Assembly (NCBI GenBank): GCA_030248295.1
Contig: JASANH010000142.1
Coordinates: 186,001 to 250,000 of the forward strand
DNA: 64,000 nucleotides
Direction: 5' to 3'
From: Mesodorylaimus sp. YZB2_4
Lineage: Eukaryota > Nematoda > Enoplea > Dorylaimida > Dorylaimidae
Shown: one piece after another, positions 55,101 to 64,000 of the stretch
Position numbering within the stretch: position 1 is the stretch's first letter
Layout: each line of letters opens with the position of its first letter
Translations under genes and position numbers: made by a program
The notes under the pieces: generated by a model
Told to the model about the DNA's origin: nothing
Seen by the model: the letters and a program-made list of their open reading frames with translations, nothing else
Database searches by the model: none

Positions 55101-55934
55101 CAATCCTCGTCAGTTTATCTCCAAAAAATTTTAAATCTCGCGGCTTTTTTGCGTTTTTTTGCTGTAAGTGGGCAGGTGTAGGAAGTGAAGTCTGCATGGA
55201 GCGGGTTTTTTGAAGATGTGTTATCACATCTCAGCACTCACAGCATGGCTGTTGTATCAAGTTGAAATCACATCATTGAAAACTGGCTGAGGACAGGCTG
55301 TCGCAACAGCAGTCTCGCCCGCTGGCGAATCAAATAGCCACATCTGAGATGTTGGTGTCTGCTCAGTTTTAAAGCTATCGCAAAAAACCGTACGTCAATG
55401 AAACCAGCTTCAGAAACTTGCGCTGAAGTTGAAAATTCACCTCACACCGCCACTATCGTGTAATGCGTTCAAATTTCCCGCCCGCATTCCTGGTCAACAA
55501 CCAAATGGGCAAGAACAGCAAACTTTAGTCAGTGATGCAGGGCGCAGTCTAATTAAAGTCCTTTTTCATGGATTCACTCGTCTTGGACTAACTACGGTCA
55601 CTGTATTTACAAAAAAGCCTTGTCCTCCCGCTCCATGCAGACTTCACTTCCTGAATCTGTCCGCTTACAGCAAAAAGACGAAAAAAGCCGCGAGATTTAA
55701 AAAAATTCGAAAATACAAAATCCCAGACTTCGTGCTGTACGATGTTTAAACCTCGTTCAGAAATTTGAAAAAACCCGCGAAATATAGCCACCTAACATCC
55801 GCGAATATCTCTTTCCAACCCGGTATTTCTGATCACTGACCATGATTTCACTGCCTCGCCTTACCTTTCTCATTTTTCGCCCCCGCTGATAATCCCAGAA
55901 GCACCAGACACACGAGACCAATCAAAATTTTCAT
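52131..55934 (-). CDS. Ly-6/three-finger-domain secreted protein, probably GPI-anchored (144 aa)
   Basis: Three exons on the minus strand join in phase 1: 55934-55865, 54059-53958 and 52393-52131. A signal peptide (MKILIGLVCLVLLGLSAGA) is followed by a cysteine framework KCHVCLGRDSDNC, TSCEGYCYK, KGC and HFCKKDYCNSA; the closing CCxxDxCN-like end (here C-K-K-D-Y-C-N) is the Ly-6/uPAR signature. The chain ends in a hydrophobic run (TTLFFSLLGFVAGAFLLRL) without a charged tail, as expected for a GPI-attachment signal. Eight cysteines could form four disulphides. Nematode relatives include ODR-2 and HOT proteins, acting on neurons, but the match is to the fold only. Introns are 1.56 and 1.81 kb and contain repeats, among them a long inverted repeat. 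Confidence 0.85.
55118..55716. repeat. Imperfect inverted repeat of about 95 bp per arm, in Ly-6 intron 1
   Basis: The left arm (about 55118-55207) is the reverse complement of the right arm (about 55621-55716), sharing GAAGTGAAGTCTGCATGGAG, TTTTTGCTGTAAG and AAATCTCGCGGCTTTTTT, with scattered differences. The loop is about 415 bp. This looks like a fold-back element or a MITE with long terminal inverted repeats. No target duplication was identified. Confidence 0.75.
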
Positions 55935-56718
55935 TTTCTATGATCGCTTTCTGCCTTCAAAAAAACACCGATGTAAAACGCTGCAAAAAGCAAAACCCCC
56001 GAATTCTACAGAATGGCGCCACTAATTCTTCTGCAACGCCAACAATTCACTCTATTCTTCTAGTGCCACTAGTCGGCACTGGCCAGGTTATGTACGAAAG
56101 TACTCGAACGACACCACTCCCACAGTCTCTACTGCCACCCTGAAACACCACGCGAGTTTGAAGACTCGAAAAACCGGACCAGTTTTGATCGATACAGTAT
56201 GGGCCCAGTTAGAGAAACTAGATTCCCCCAGGACCCAGTAGACCGCTCCCTTGAAAAGCGAGCAGGCAGGTAAACAATAGAACACTACTTTTAAAAGTTT
56301 AAAACTCGTTTTAACAGAAGCAGTTGAAGACGGGTGTTAGTCAAGAGCGGGCTACCCTCCCTTGCCTTCCTTCCCCATGCCCGACTTATCGCTTCTCATC
56401 TCGGCCAGGCGCGCTACAACTCCGCCTCGACTATGCATTAGACAAATTTGGTTTCGCGTGTTATCAAAAGGGCACACACGGAAATTCCCCGCACATACTT
56501 TCTAGAGCGCAGTCACGCCCATGTTAGGTCATGAATAAACACCCATACTCTCGCTAAGTCAAGCCAAAAAGCAGAAAAGTAAGCAAGCAACCGCTGGGAT
56601 AGCCCGCAATGACATCGACTCTAGAAAAAGAAGTTTCAACTTTACTTCAACAACTTCAAAAACGGAATCCCTCCAGTAGAAATCATATACTACAGTCAAC
56701 AATGGGGCAACAAGAAAA
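55935..56718. other. Spacer between Ly-6-type gene and GAR1
   Basis: A 784-bp gap on the same strand, holding the GAR1 3' UTR and the Ly-6 promoter. No gene or repeat recognised. Confidence 0.4.
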
Positions 56719-59019
56719 TTAATCGAATTTCGTCCTCTTATTCGACGAATCGGCTCCTCCACCTTCGGAAAATCTTTTATTCCCGAATCCTCCTCCGCGA
56801 TCGCCGAACCCACCTCGTCCTCCTCTATCGCCTCCGCCCCGACCTCCGAATCCTCCTCGGCCGCCTCGATCGCCGTACCCACCACGGCCTCCTCGATCCC
56901 CGAACCCACCACGGCCTCCTCGATCCCCAAATCCACCACGGCCTCCTCGATCCCCGAACCCACCACGGCCGAACCCGCCTCGACCTCCGCGATCCCCTCC
57001 GAAGCCACCTCTGCCACCACGGTCACCACCACGACCGAATCCACGACCACCACGATCGCCTCCTCGACCTCGCCCTCCTCGGTCACCTGCACAACAAACA
57101 CAAAGTTCACTGCTGGTCTTTCTACAATGTGGAAACCTGACCTCCTCTGCCACGACCTCGACCGCCGCCTTGTTGAGCTCCAGGTAAAAATCGTTCCAGT
57201 GGCAGCAGTTTGTACGGATCGATAAATATCTGAAACATAAAACTGACTAGAATCCCCGACCCCTTCGATTCATGCTCACTTTGCATTTTCCGCCTGCACA
57301 AAAGCACTCATCGCCAAACCAGTCCGTGCCATGTTCTAGTGGTGAGTAAGGCATTCGCCTCTCACATCAGACAGCCAAAGGGACAGGGTTCGACTCCCGC
57401 CTCGGGAAGGAATCTTTTGTGCAGCCAAAAAGGGACCTAAATTAGAAAAACATCTTTCGAGTGGACACGTGCGTGAAACCCCAGCCAGCCGCACCAGGTC
57501 TTGGTATTATGGCATTCCATCATACCAGGCACGCCATGCAGGGCATGAAGGAGTGAGGTCACCTTGCACATGTATGTTTTGCCCCAAAGCTCTTGGGAGC
57601 CCCTGCAAAAGCATCTTTAATACCGCCTCTACGATGATGGGTGACGTTATCGAGATATATTTGCCGCCAACAAACCAAATTTAAAAATAGTGGGGAATCT
57701 GCACATATGCGAATTACCCCCATCAGCACAGCGCCAGCATCGGCCGATCTACCGATCCGAGGGTTGGATCGGCTGGATCGGCAACCAAAATTTTTCCCGC
57801 TTTATCTGGTAGCATACTATAATGCGAAAATCCCTTTTTTTCTCATAAATCATTATTTAATCCCGCTTAAGATGCTGCTTAGCTCTCCTGTGTCCTTTGA
57901 GTGGTCTAACAAAGAGCAGGCTGGGAAGGACGCAGTACCAAATACGCCATCCCCCCCCCCCCAATCTTTTATTTTTCGAAGTGGATCAGCCAGATCGGAT
58001 CGGGATCAGGGTCCAGGCCTAGGGTCGGATCGGTCAATGCTGGCCACAGGGTAGGCTAACAAGCGATCAGGAGGGTTATGACATTTGCCCCCTCTTGTAC
58101 ACCTCCTCTTCACAACACAATTCAAACTTCCTAAACTTTCTTCGATCAGCCAACCAGTCCAGTCTTCCCATCAGCCAACTCCCTCTCATCTCTTACCTTT
58201 TCGTTAACCTTGAACGAGCCGGCTTTCACATCTTCCGATAACGTTACTGAAAAACCCTACAACACAATCGGTCTCGTAAACAAGCCCGCATTCCCACAAA
58301 CACTGACAAACTCACGTGATCTCGGATAGTACCAAATATCTCATCAATTTTTCCAATTTGTTGCTTATTCTCCAAGAAGACAGGTGCATTGAAATAAGGT
58401 ACTTTCTCTGTCGTACACTTGCACACCAACTGATTCTCGCATGGGTGAGTGAAAAAGCCGAGTTCTATAAAAATGTTCTTGACTTGATAAAAATAGAGCT
58501 CAAGTGAGCCATAACTACTGTACGCATGTAAACGCGCACGTCGGGTTGATGTTTCAGCCTCTGACAAAGTTAGCAAGACTTGCTTAGTTCCAGACGGAGT
58601 TTCTGTCACATTCTCACCTGCGCCTGCCAAGCTAGGTTACACTTACAGCAGATACTGATTGACATGGCCTGAGCTGACGTACTAATTGTCATAACTCTCA
58701 CCTAAACATGTCCAACAACGCATTCCCCCTCGTGTCTTAATCTTTCTTTACCCTCGAGTCCACCTAACCCATGCTTGGTGACGTGGTTAATCATTACACG
58801 AACATGAGTCCCTGGCAGATAGCAAATCTCTAAGCCCACCATGCGCTTACCTACAACACTTTCCGGGGGCCCCTGATCGTGATACCCGCCTCTTCCACCG
58901 CCGCCTCCTCGTCCACCTCGAAATCCTCCCCCTCCTCCGCGTCCACCTCCTCCGCCCCGTCCTCCTCGAAATCCTCCGCCACCACCGCGGCCGCCGCCAC
59001 GTCCTCCGCGAAAACTCAT
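56719..59019 (-). CDS. GAR1: H/ACA ribonucleoprotein subunit GAR1 (277 aa)
   Basis: Five exons on the minus strand: 59019-58851, 58464-58316, 58256-58197, 57229-57142 and 57086-56719. The acceptor of exon 3 is TTGTAG at 58257, not the nearer TTTTTCAG, because only that gives [15 protein letters not shown] in frame. Order: N-terminal glycine/arginine-rich tail (MSFRGGRGG..), [68 protein letters not shown], then a long C-terminal RGG tail and K-R-T-K. This is the GAR1 core between two GAR domains. GAR1 is part of box H/ACA snoRNPs with dyskerin, NHP2 and NOP10, guiding pseudouridylation in the nucleolus. The C-terminal tail has tandem G-D-R-G-G-R-G-G-F units. The start lies 220 bp after the NCKAP1 stop on the same strand. 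Confidence 0.95.
56850..57000 (-). repeat. 27-bp coding minisatellite in the GAR1 RGG tail
   Basis: A unit containing CCACGGCCTCCTCGATCCC (plus strand) repeats about every 27 bp at least four times, encoding the 9-residue GDRGGRGGF unit. Copy number is likely to vary between individuals or assemblies. Confidence 0.8.
57326..57410 (+). other. tRNA-Glu-like block in GAR1 intron
   Basis: TTCTAGTGGTGAGTAAGGC, CGCCTCTCAC and GGGTTCGACTCCCGCCTCGG follow the tRNA-Glu(CTC) A-box, anticodon and B-box order. The 5' acceptor strand is not complementary to the 3' end and the spacing between arms is off, so a SINE head is more likely than a functional tRNA. Confidence 0.55.
57880..58015 (+). repeat. Fragment related to the 15.1/35.6-kb dispersed repeat
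   Basis: CTCTCCTGTGTCCTTTGAG, GGACGCAGTACCAAATACG and the following GGATCGGGATCAGG segment match 50343-50510 read on its minus strand. It sits in a GAR1 intron. Confidence 0.55.
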
Positions 59020-59239
59020 CCTTCAATCCTTCGAGCCTACAACCCAAAACCAATACTCAATCCAAATTACACCTTTCAGAACAAGGAATTACCGGCATCC
59101 AACCGTTCTCACCACCTGAGCCTACCATTGTACAAAACGTTTTACTGACATACCAAAGGAATAAAACAAGTAAGGACAACCAATGCACATATAGCGAACA
59201 GAGCAAATCAAGTTGCATATCAAATTGGTACCCACATTA
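59020..59239. other. Short spacer between NCKAP1 and GAR1
   Basis: A 220-bp gap between the stop of NCKAP1 and the ATG of GAR1, both on the minus strand. It must hold any NCKAP1 3' UTR and GAR1 5' UTR or promoter, so co-transcription is possible. No polyadenylation signal or splice-leader site could be assigned by eye. Confidence 0.4.
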
Positions 59240-62200
59240 CTAAGCGGTGCCAGGACTCTCTTCTTGCTTGTAACAATAATGATAGGACGAACGAAGAAGA
59301 ATGTATGGGAAGCACGACTCCAACAAGTCCACAGTCAACCACGGCGACTCCTCCACAATCTGAAATCCCCCTCCGTCACTCCACGATCAACACTTCCATC
59401 AATACGACTCACCTGATCCAACAGCAAATACACCGACTCCTTGTTCTTGATCCCTTCCTTCTCCACCTCCATTCCAATACGTAGCAAACTGCTGCTGGCC
59501 AACTGAAATGACAAACACCATCAGCATGCACCCAACTCAAAGACCACCCGCCTCTCACCGCCAAGAACTCCTTCATTCTCTCCACGACGTCACCTCGATT
59601 GTGCAACGTGAACAAAGCGCCCGCAATGGCGCTCACTGCCTTCGCGATACAATGGCTGTTATTCAAATGTGCTAAAACAAATAATCCCCTTTGCACCTTT
59701 CAGCAGTTGCTTAATCCCAGCACCCCGAACCCTTGCTTACCACTCCATGATCCTTTAAAAAACGTACTCTCCGACCGCGCCAATTTTGGTAGCGCAACAG
59801 CGATAAATACAATTAGCAAGCAGCACACTTGATAATCCTCGTCCTGACTTTCCTCCCCTGCAAAGGCAATAGTGACCCCGCATCACCCACCACTCACACA
59901 CGTGACCTTACCCGACTTCCTCGCTTTCAATGCGCTCACCAGCAACGCGTCAATGCTGCACTTCACGCCCGCCGCGCTGCACATTTCGAATGCAGTCTAA
60001 AAATAGAGACTGGTCAAAAAAGTGAAAATATACCAATCACAAACAAAATCCAATCCTCTACCACAAACGACATGATTCTACAAAACACTGAAACCCTACT
60101 CAGCACACAAACTAAACACTCATCACGTACAACCACATCAGTCTTACCTGCGCCCCAGAACTAGTAGCCTATTCGAAAGGTAGCACATTTCAAAACAGCA
60201 TATCAACCATCCACGCCCCCCCGTCAGGTTGAAGCTCCAATGAAACAAATGCCCCCATCTCGCCTCCCTGACTTACCAAGATTTCCAGATTATCATCAGG
60301 GAAATTACGCTTGAAATCCAAAACGGAACTTAACAAAAACGGAATTCGATCGCTCAAAACCTGCAATCATCACAAAATCATATACAATCATTGAAACAAA
60401 ACTCCGCCATGCCACCTTACATCGTGAAGAGCCGATTGCAGCAAATCATTGAAGCTCAATATCTCGCCAATAATGGTCACTCGTTGTAGAAGATTATCCA
60501 CCGCATCCAGCGTCTTCCGATTAACATCAGTAACTAAAACGAACTCTCTCTTGGCCATAAGCTAATAGACAGTGCAACCACGGTCAGGAAACGGTACTCC
60601 CCAGACATCAGACCAGTCGGTTTGATGTTTCAGTCATCTTCCCAGAAACCTGTCCTGCCCGAGTTTTTGTCCCAGAAACTTTGAACCCTCACATTTCTCG
60701 AAGCCCGGGACACAACCTCGACCATGACAAGCCAGGCCTAAAATTTGATCCCTAATTTTTAAGGCGTTTGCTAGGTCCATGCTGGGGCAATTTCAGCCCA
60801 TCGCTTCTGTGATAAACGTGGTTCGGTCGATAGATATTATGAACAGCACCCTCTGAAACCTGCACGTGTCAAATTTTGCGAATATTTCATTGCTAGGCAG
60901 TTTTGTATCAATATTTCAATATTTCCAGTTTATAATGCTTTGATCGAGAAAAATCACAAAAATTATTATCAGCAAAAATCCAAGATCAGCCTTGTCAAGC
61001 CAAAATTATGATTTTATCCGAAACTGCCCTTGCCACTTTCGCAAACCCGACATTGCACAATTCAGCCCTGGCATCGATTAGGCTAAAATATCGTCCAGCC
61101 CTTACGGCACTTTCGCAGTACCCCTATAGAGGAGCTAACCCAATGTTGCGTACCTCCACACAGGATCATATCAAACGACTTACATCAAAACTGGGGGCCA
61201 AACCTTCGATTTGCTTTGGGTCCAATCTCTCAAAGGCCCTCCCTTAACTTCTCCCAGCCAAAACCAAACTAGGCTTACCAGTCAGTTGTCGGAATAACTC
61301 ACGCATTCTTTCCGGTTTGTCAAAACTCGATCTCATATTACGTAACGTCTCCTTGTTCTGTACGACCAGAATCTAAACAACCAATTCATCCTTACACCCC
61401 GCATTTGGTGCTCACCTTCCCAGACGTCTCACCTTCAATTCAGCAATTTGACTGGTCACTTGCCACAATAGTCGTTCGCACATGAATTTCACTCCGTACG
61501 GACCCAGCAGTTCAGCCAGGGCGCGGAATTCTATAATAGTCCACTCTTACTATCCCCGTCCAATCCCCCCTCCCCCCCCCCCCCAACACGCCTTGCTCAC
61601 CATTGAAATCCGTATACTCCTCAGCATTGAATGATACAGCACCCTCGATTTCAGGATTGTTGAAAAACGACATCGAATGCGGCGAAACCAAAATGTGACT
61701 GCTGCTCACTCGAGGCAAGAACGTTTCCAAGTACCTGTCATGGAAAAGATCATAGCGCGTCATTTACTATCGCTAAGATTCAATCAAGGGCGCAGCGTAG
61801 ATGAAGCTACGAAGGCCAGGCCAGACCAGACCACACCAACCAGCCAAGGGGAAGATAGGCCCAACATTAGGTGGCGAAGGCTCCAAGTATGTCCTGCCCC
61901 TAGTAGCGTTCGTACGGGATCACTTTTTTCGGGATCGGGACTCGCTCAATCCCGGCCGGGATCAGGACCGGGATTTTTAGAGTGTTATTTTTTCACTTTT
62001 AATTCGATACAGGTAATCTACAACCCACCCCCTATAGCCAGCAAATATAGAGCCGAAAACTTTTTTGCGCAGTATTTATGATTGCATTCAAAACCATGCA
62101 AGCAAAAAGACCTAGAATTAGTCACCAATCAGCAAACGAATCCCTTCCATCCTCTTTACCAGTTCAATTATCCGCCAAAGTTTCTCCAGCTTACCCTTAT

Positions 62201-63965
62201 AGAGCACTCCCTTCCCCATCCCTTCCTCTCACCTTCCCCTTCTTCACACATCTCCACAACATTCAATCCCGACCACTTTTTATCGGGATCGGGTTCGGGA
62301 GGGGCGATCCCGACTGGGATTGGGATCGGGATCCCGAACGAACGCTAGCCCCTAGGTATGCCATGCCCTGCCCAAACAAGGCGTGTCTGGGGACAGTGCA
62401 TACACAAGTCAGCCCAAACTTACCACCGTGTGTACAAGCCGGTTATGGTCTCCTCGCCGTAATTGTCCTGCGGTTGCGACTGATGCAACAAGACAGAATT
62501 GAACATGCGCGTCATGTCGATATTGACTGAAAGAGGCATTCATGAACCCATCCTCCATTCTAATCAAGGCACTTCCTCACTTACCATAATTCTCCAACGT
62601 CTGCAGGAAGTTCACATAGGCACGCATACTGCTCAGGAGTTCCGTCGGCTTGGCGATCTCGTGCGTTTTCGGATTATACATGGCCATGGCCACCAATGCC
62701 CTAAAAAGTGCTGCCAGTCATTTTCCATCTTAGGCCACCTCACTCACAGAAACCTATACACCTGGGGCTAGTTTCACAATCAGCTAGGACATGTCCTTGA
62801 TATTAGGACACCCCAAGTCCTATCCTACATTACTGCGATTTTATCGTCCTAACTTTAGGACATGCCCTAGCCGATTGTGAAACCGGCCCCTGTGCTACAA
62901 GGGGTCATATACTGCAGAGTTGTCAGTCCTAAACCAGGCAGCACTCCCACCCGCATGTTTAGATCATAGCGGACTACTAATGGCCTGCAGACTGACTAGC
63001 TTGTTAGACCTTACTTTGAAAGCAAATATTGTAATTAGAAACCTTAATTTTATAGCCAACCTCAGCTCCCACCAACAATTGCATTAATCGGTTACCAGGT
63101 CTGACGGGAGTCAAGCAGATATCGCACATATATTTTCGCGTTATATATTTTCAACACAAAGACTTCGCTACCCCACACTATAACTGCGATACAAGTTGAC
63201 CGCGGGGACAATCCACACCGAATGATCCGACCCCAACCTGGATCCCGACTATTCGATTCGATGCACTATGTCTACTTTCTTCCAGGACATGGTACGTCGC
63301 TGCTGAAACCCCTGCTGTGCGGACAATACTGCTCTACAGAAGTGATCAGACCCCACCAGTGCATACCGTCTAACCATCCGTGGCTCTACTCTTCACTGAC
63401 ACAAACACCCAATACTCACTTGTTAAATCTGGTTTCCAAATGTTGCGACAGGTATTCCCTCGGCGCGAACGTATGTTCCCAAACAATTATATGCGGATAA
63501 TGATTAATCGAAAAGCACAACTCCGTCATCGCGAAATGCAGTTTATCCGTCCTTAAATAGAAACCACCAAATCCCCCTCGTTCACTTAATCTAATCCCAT
63601 CCCATTCGACTCACATAGCCATCTCTTCTCGAGTCCGACGATAACTCTCCTCGCCAGGCATCGCGTGTCGAGGCGGCACGTTCTGCTGCTTAGCGCCTTT
63701 CTTATCCGAACCGCCTCCTTGTCCATTCCTCGCTTTCTTCCGATTCAGAATTTCCGCTACGACCAACTTCGCACAATGTTTTGGCAGTAACTAAAAAAGA
63801 ACAATTCTCATCCACCCGCCAATCCCTCACGACATAACCACTTACTTGATCCGCCAGGAGGCACTGCTGGTCACAAATATTGGCGATAACATTGGTTGCC
63901 TCTTTCGACATCTCGTCCAAGAACAGGTTGCACAGGGACAATGCCTTCTCCACAATATGGATCCT
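59240..63965 (-). CDS. NCKAP1: NCKAP1/HEM (WAVE complex) C-terminal 571 residues; 5' part outside window
   Basis: Sixteen minus-strand exons join in phase: 63965-63846, 63790-63615, 63551-63420, 62700-62585, 62526-62424, 61734-61601, 61530-61433, 61372-61279, 60533-60421, 60360-60277, 60168-60148, 59996-59912, 59857-59741, 59671-59559, 59502-59413 and 59359-59240. Family blocks include [151 protein letters not shown] and [21 protein letters not shown]1 (nematode gex-3, fly Kette/Hem) is a scaffold of the WAVE regulatory complex that drives Arp2/3 actin assembly. The 21-nt exon (ATSSGAQ) is the least certain. The N-terminal half, about 550 residues, is upstream of the window. Confidence 0.95.
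61904..62347. mobile_element. hAT-like MITE in NCKAP1 intron (8-bp TSD GCCCCTAG)
   Basis: The 444-bp element begins TAGCGTTCGTACGGGATC and ends with the reverse complement of TAGCGTTCGTTCGGGATC. It is flanked by GCCCCTAG at 61896-61903 and 62348-62355, a perfect 8-bp duplication. Terminal TAGCGTTCG is shared with the element at 45694-46361, but subterminal repeats are GGGATC instead of GGGGAC, so it is a sister subfamily. No coding capacity is seen. Confidence 0.9.
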
Positions 63966-64000
63966 CTGAAATTCGATTGTACTAAACACGAACATCCAAG

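Noticed and set aside
56559..57110. 183-codon acidic/valine-rich minus-strand frame
   Set aside because: Off-phase reading of the GAR1 RGG minisatellite.
57326..57410. Functional tRNA-Glu gene
   Set aside because: The acceptor arms do not pair and the spacing between arms is irregular; a SINE head is more likely.
58197..58256. GAR1 exon 3 starting after TTTTTCAG at 58246
   Set aside because: It would begin with an in-frame stop in the required phase; the TTGTAG acceptor at 58257 restores the conserved sequence.
58879..59148. Serine-rich plus-strand frame
   Set aside because: Antisense reading of the GAR1 N-terminal glycine/arginine repeats.

Overview
The window is animal nuclear DNA. Genes are split by introns with GT..AG borders, often GTAAG(T) donors and TTTCAG or TTTTAG acceptors, and degenerate mobile elements fill the space between them. 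Several genes point to a nematode or close relative: a seven-helix receptor of the nematode Sra/Srab/Sre type, a Hint (Hog) domain opening with CFSGD, and a protein made of calponin-type repeats like UNC-87. Long repeat-filled introns and a TE-rich intergenic space argue against a very compact genome. I cannot name the species.

Layout. 1-1.1 kb (-): single-exon chemoreceptor-like GPCR, running off the left edge. 1.1-7 kb: repeats, a 28-bp inverted repeat, a beta-gamma-crystallin-like exon (-) and a weak two-exon gene (-). 7.1-8.2 kb (+): Hint-domain gene with an apparent frameshift. 9.8-11.5 kb: a single-exon VWA/TSP1-like/transmembrane protein (+) lying between inverted copies of one repeat. 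12.1-14.4 kb (-): calponin-repeat protein. 15-19 kb: a dispersed repeat, a hammerhead-like motif and a decayed LINE (-) with a MITE nested in it. 20.4-24.8 kb (+): SPRYD7 and a PPM1L-like phosphatase. 25-27 kb: MITE and SINE copies. 27.1-38.9 kb (+): a possible tail-anchored protein, a tetraspanin, the PP2A catalytic subunit and a REXO4 exonuclease. 39.6-40.6 kb (-): CNBP-like zinc-knuckle protein, divergent from the large SRPK gene at 42.1-51.2 kb (+). 52.1-64 kb (-): a Ly-6-type secreted protein, GAR1, and the C-terminal 571 residues of NCKAP1/HEM, which enters from the right edge.

The conserved genes are unrelated housekeeping functions: signalling phosphatases and kinase, RNA and ribosome biogenesis, and actin regulation by the WAVE complex. 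No single pathway links them. NCKAP1 and GAR1 lie head to tail with only 220 bp between stop and start, so they could be co-transcribed. The accessory interest is in the left third (receptor, Hint protein, VWA protein) and in the mobile elements. Two hAT-like MITEs have perfect 8-bp target duplications, another MITE family has 4-bp duplications, and there are tRNA-derived SINEs and a dispersed repeat that carries a short open frame ending at a splice donor. Exon borders were assigned by eye from splice consensus, reading phase and family similarity; no alignment or transcript data were available.
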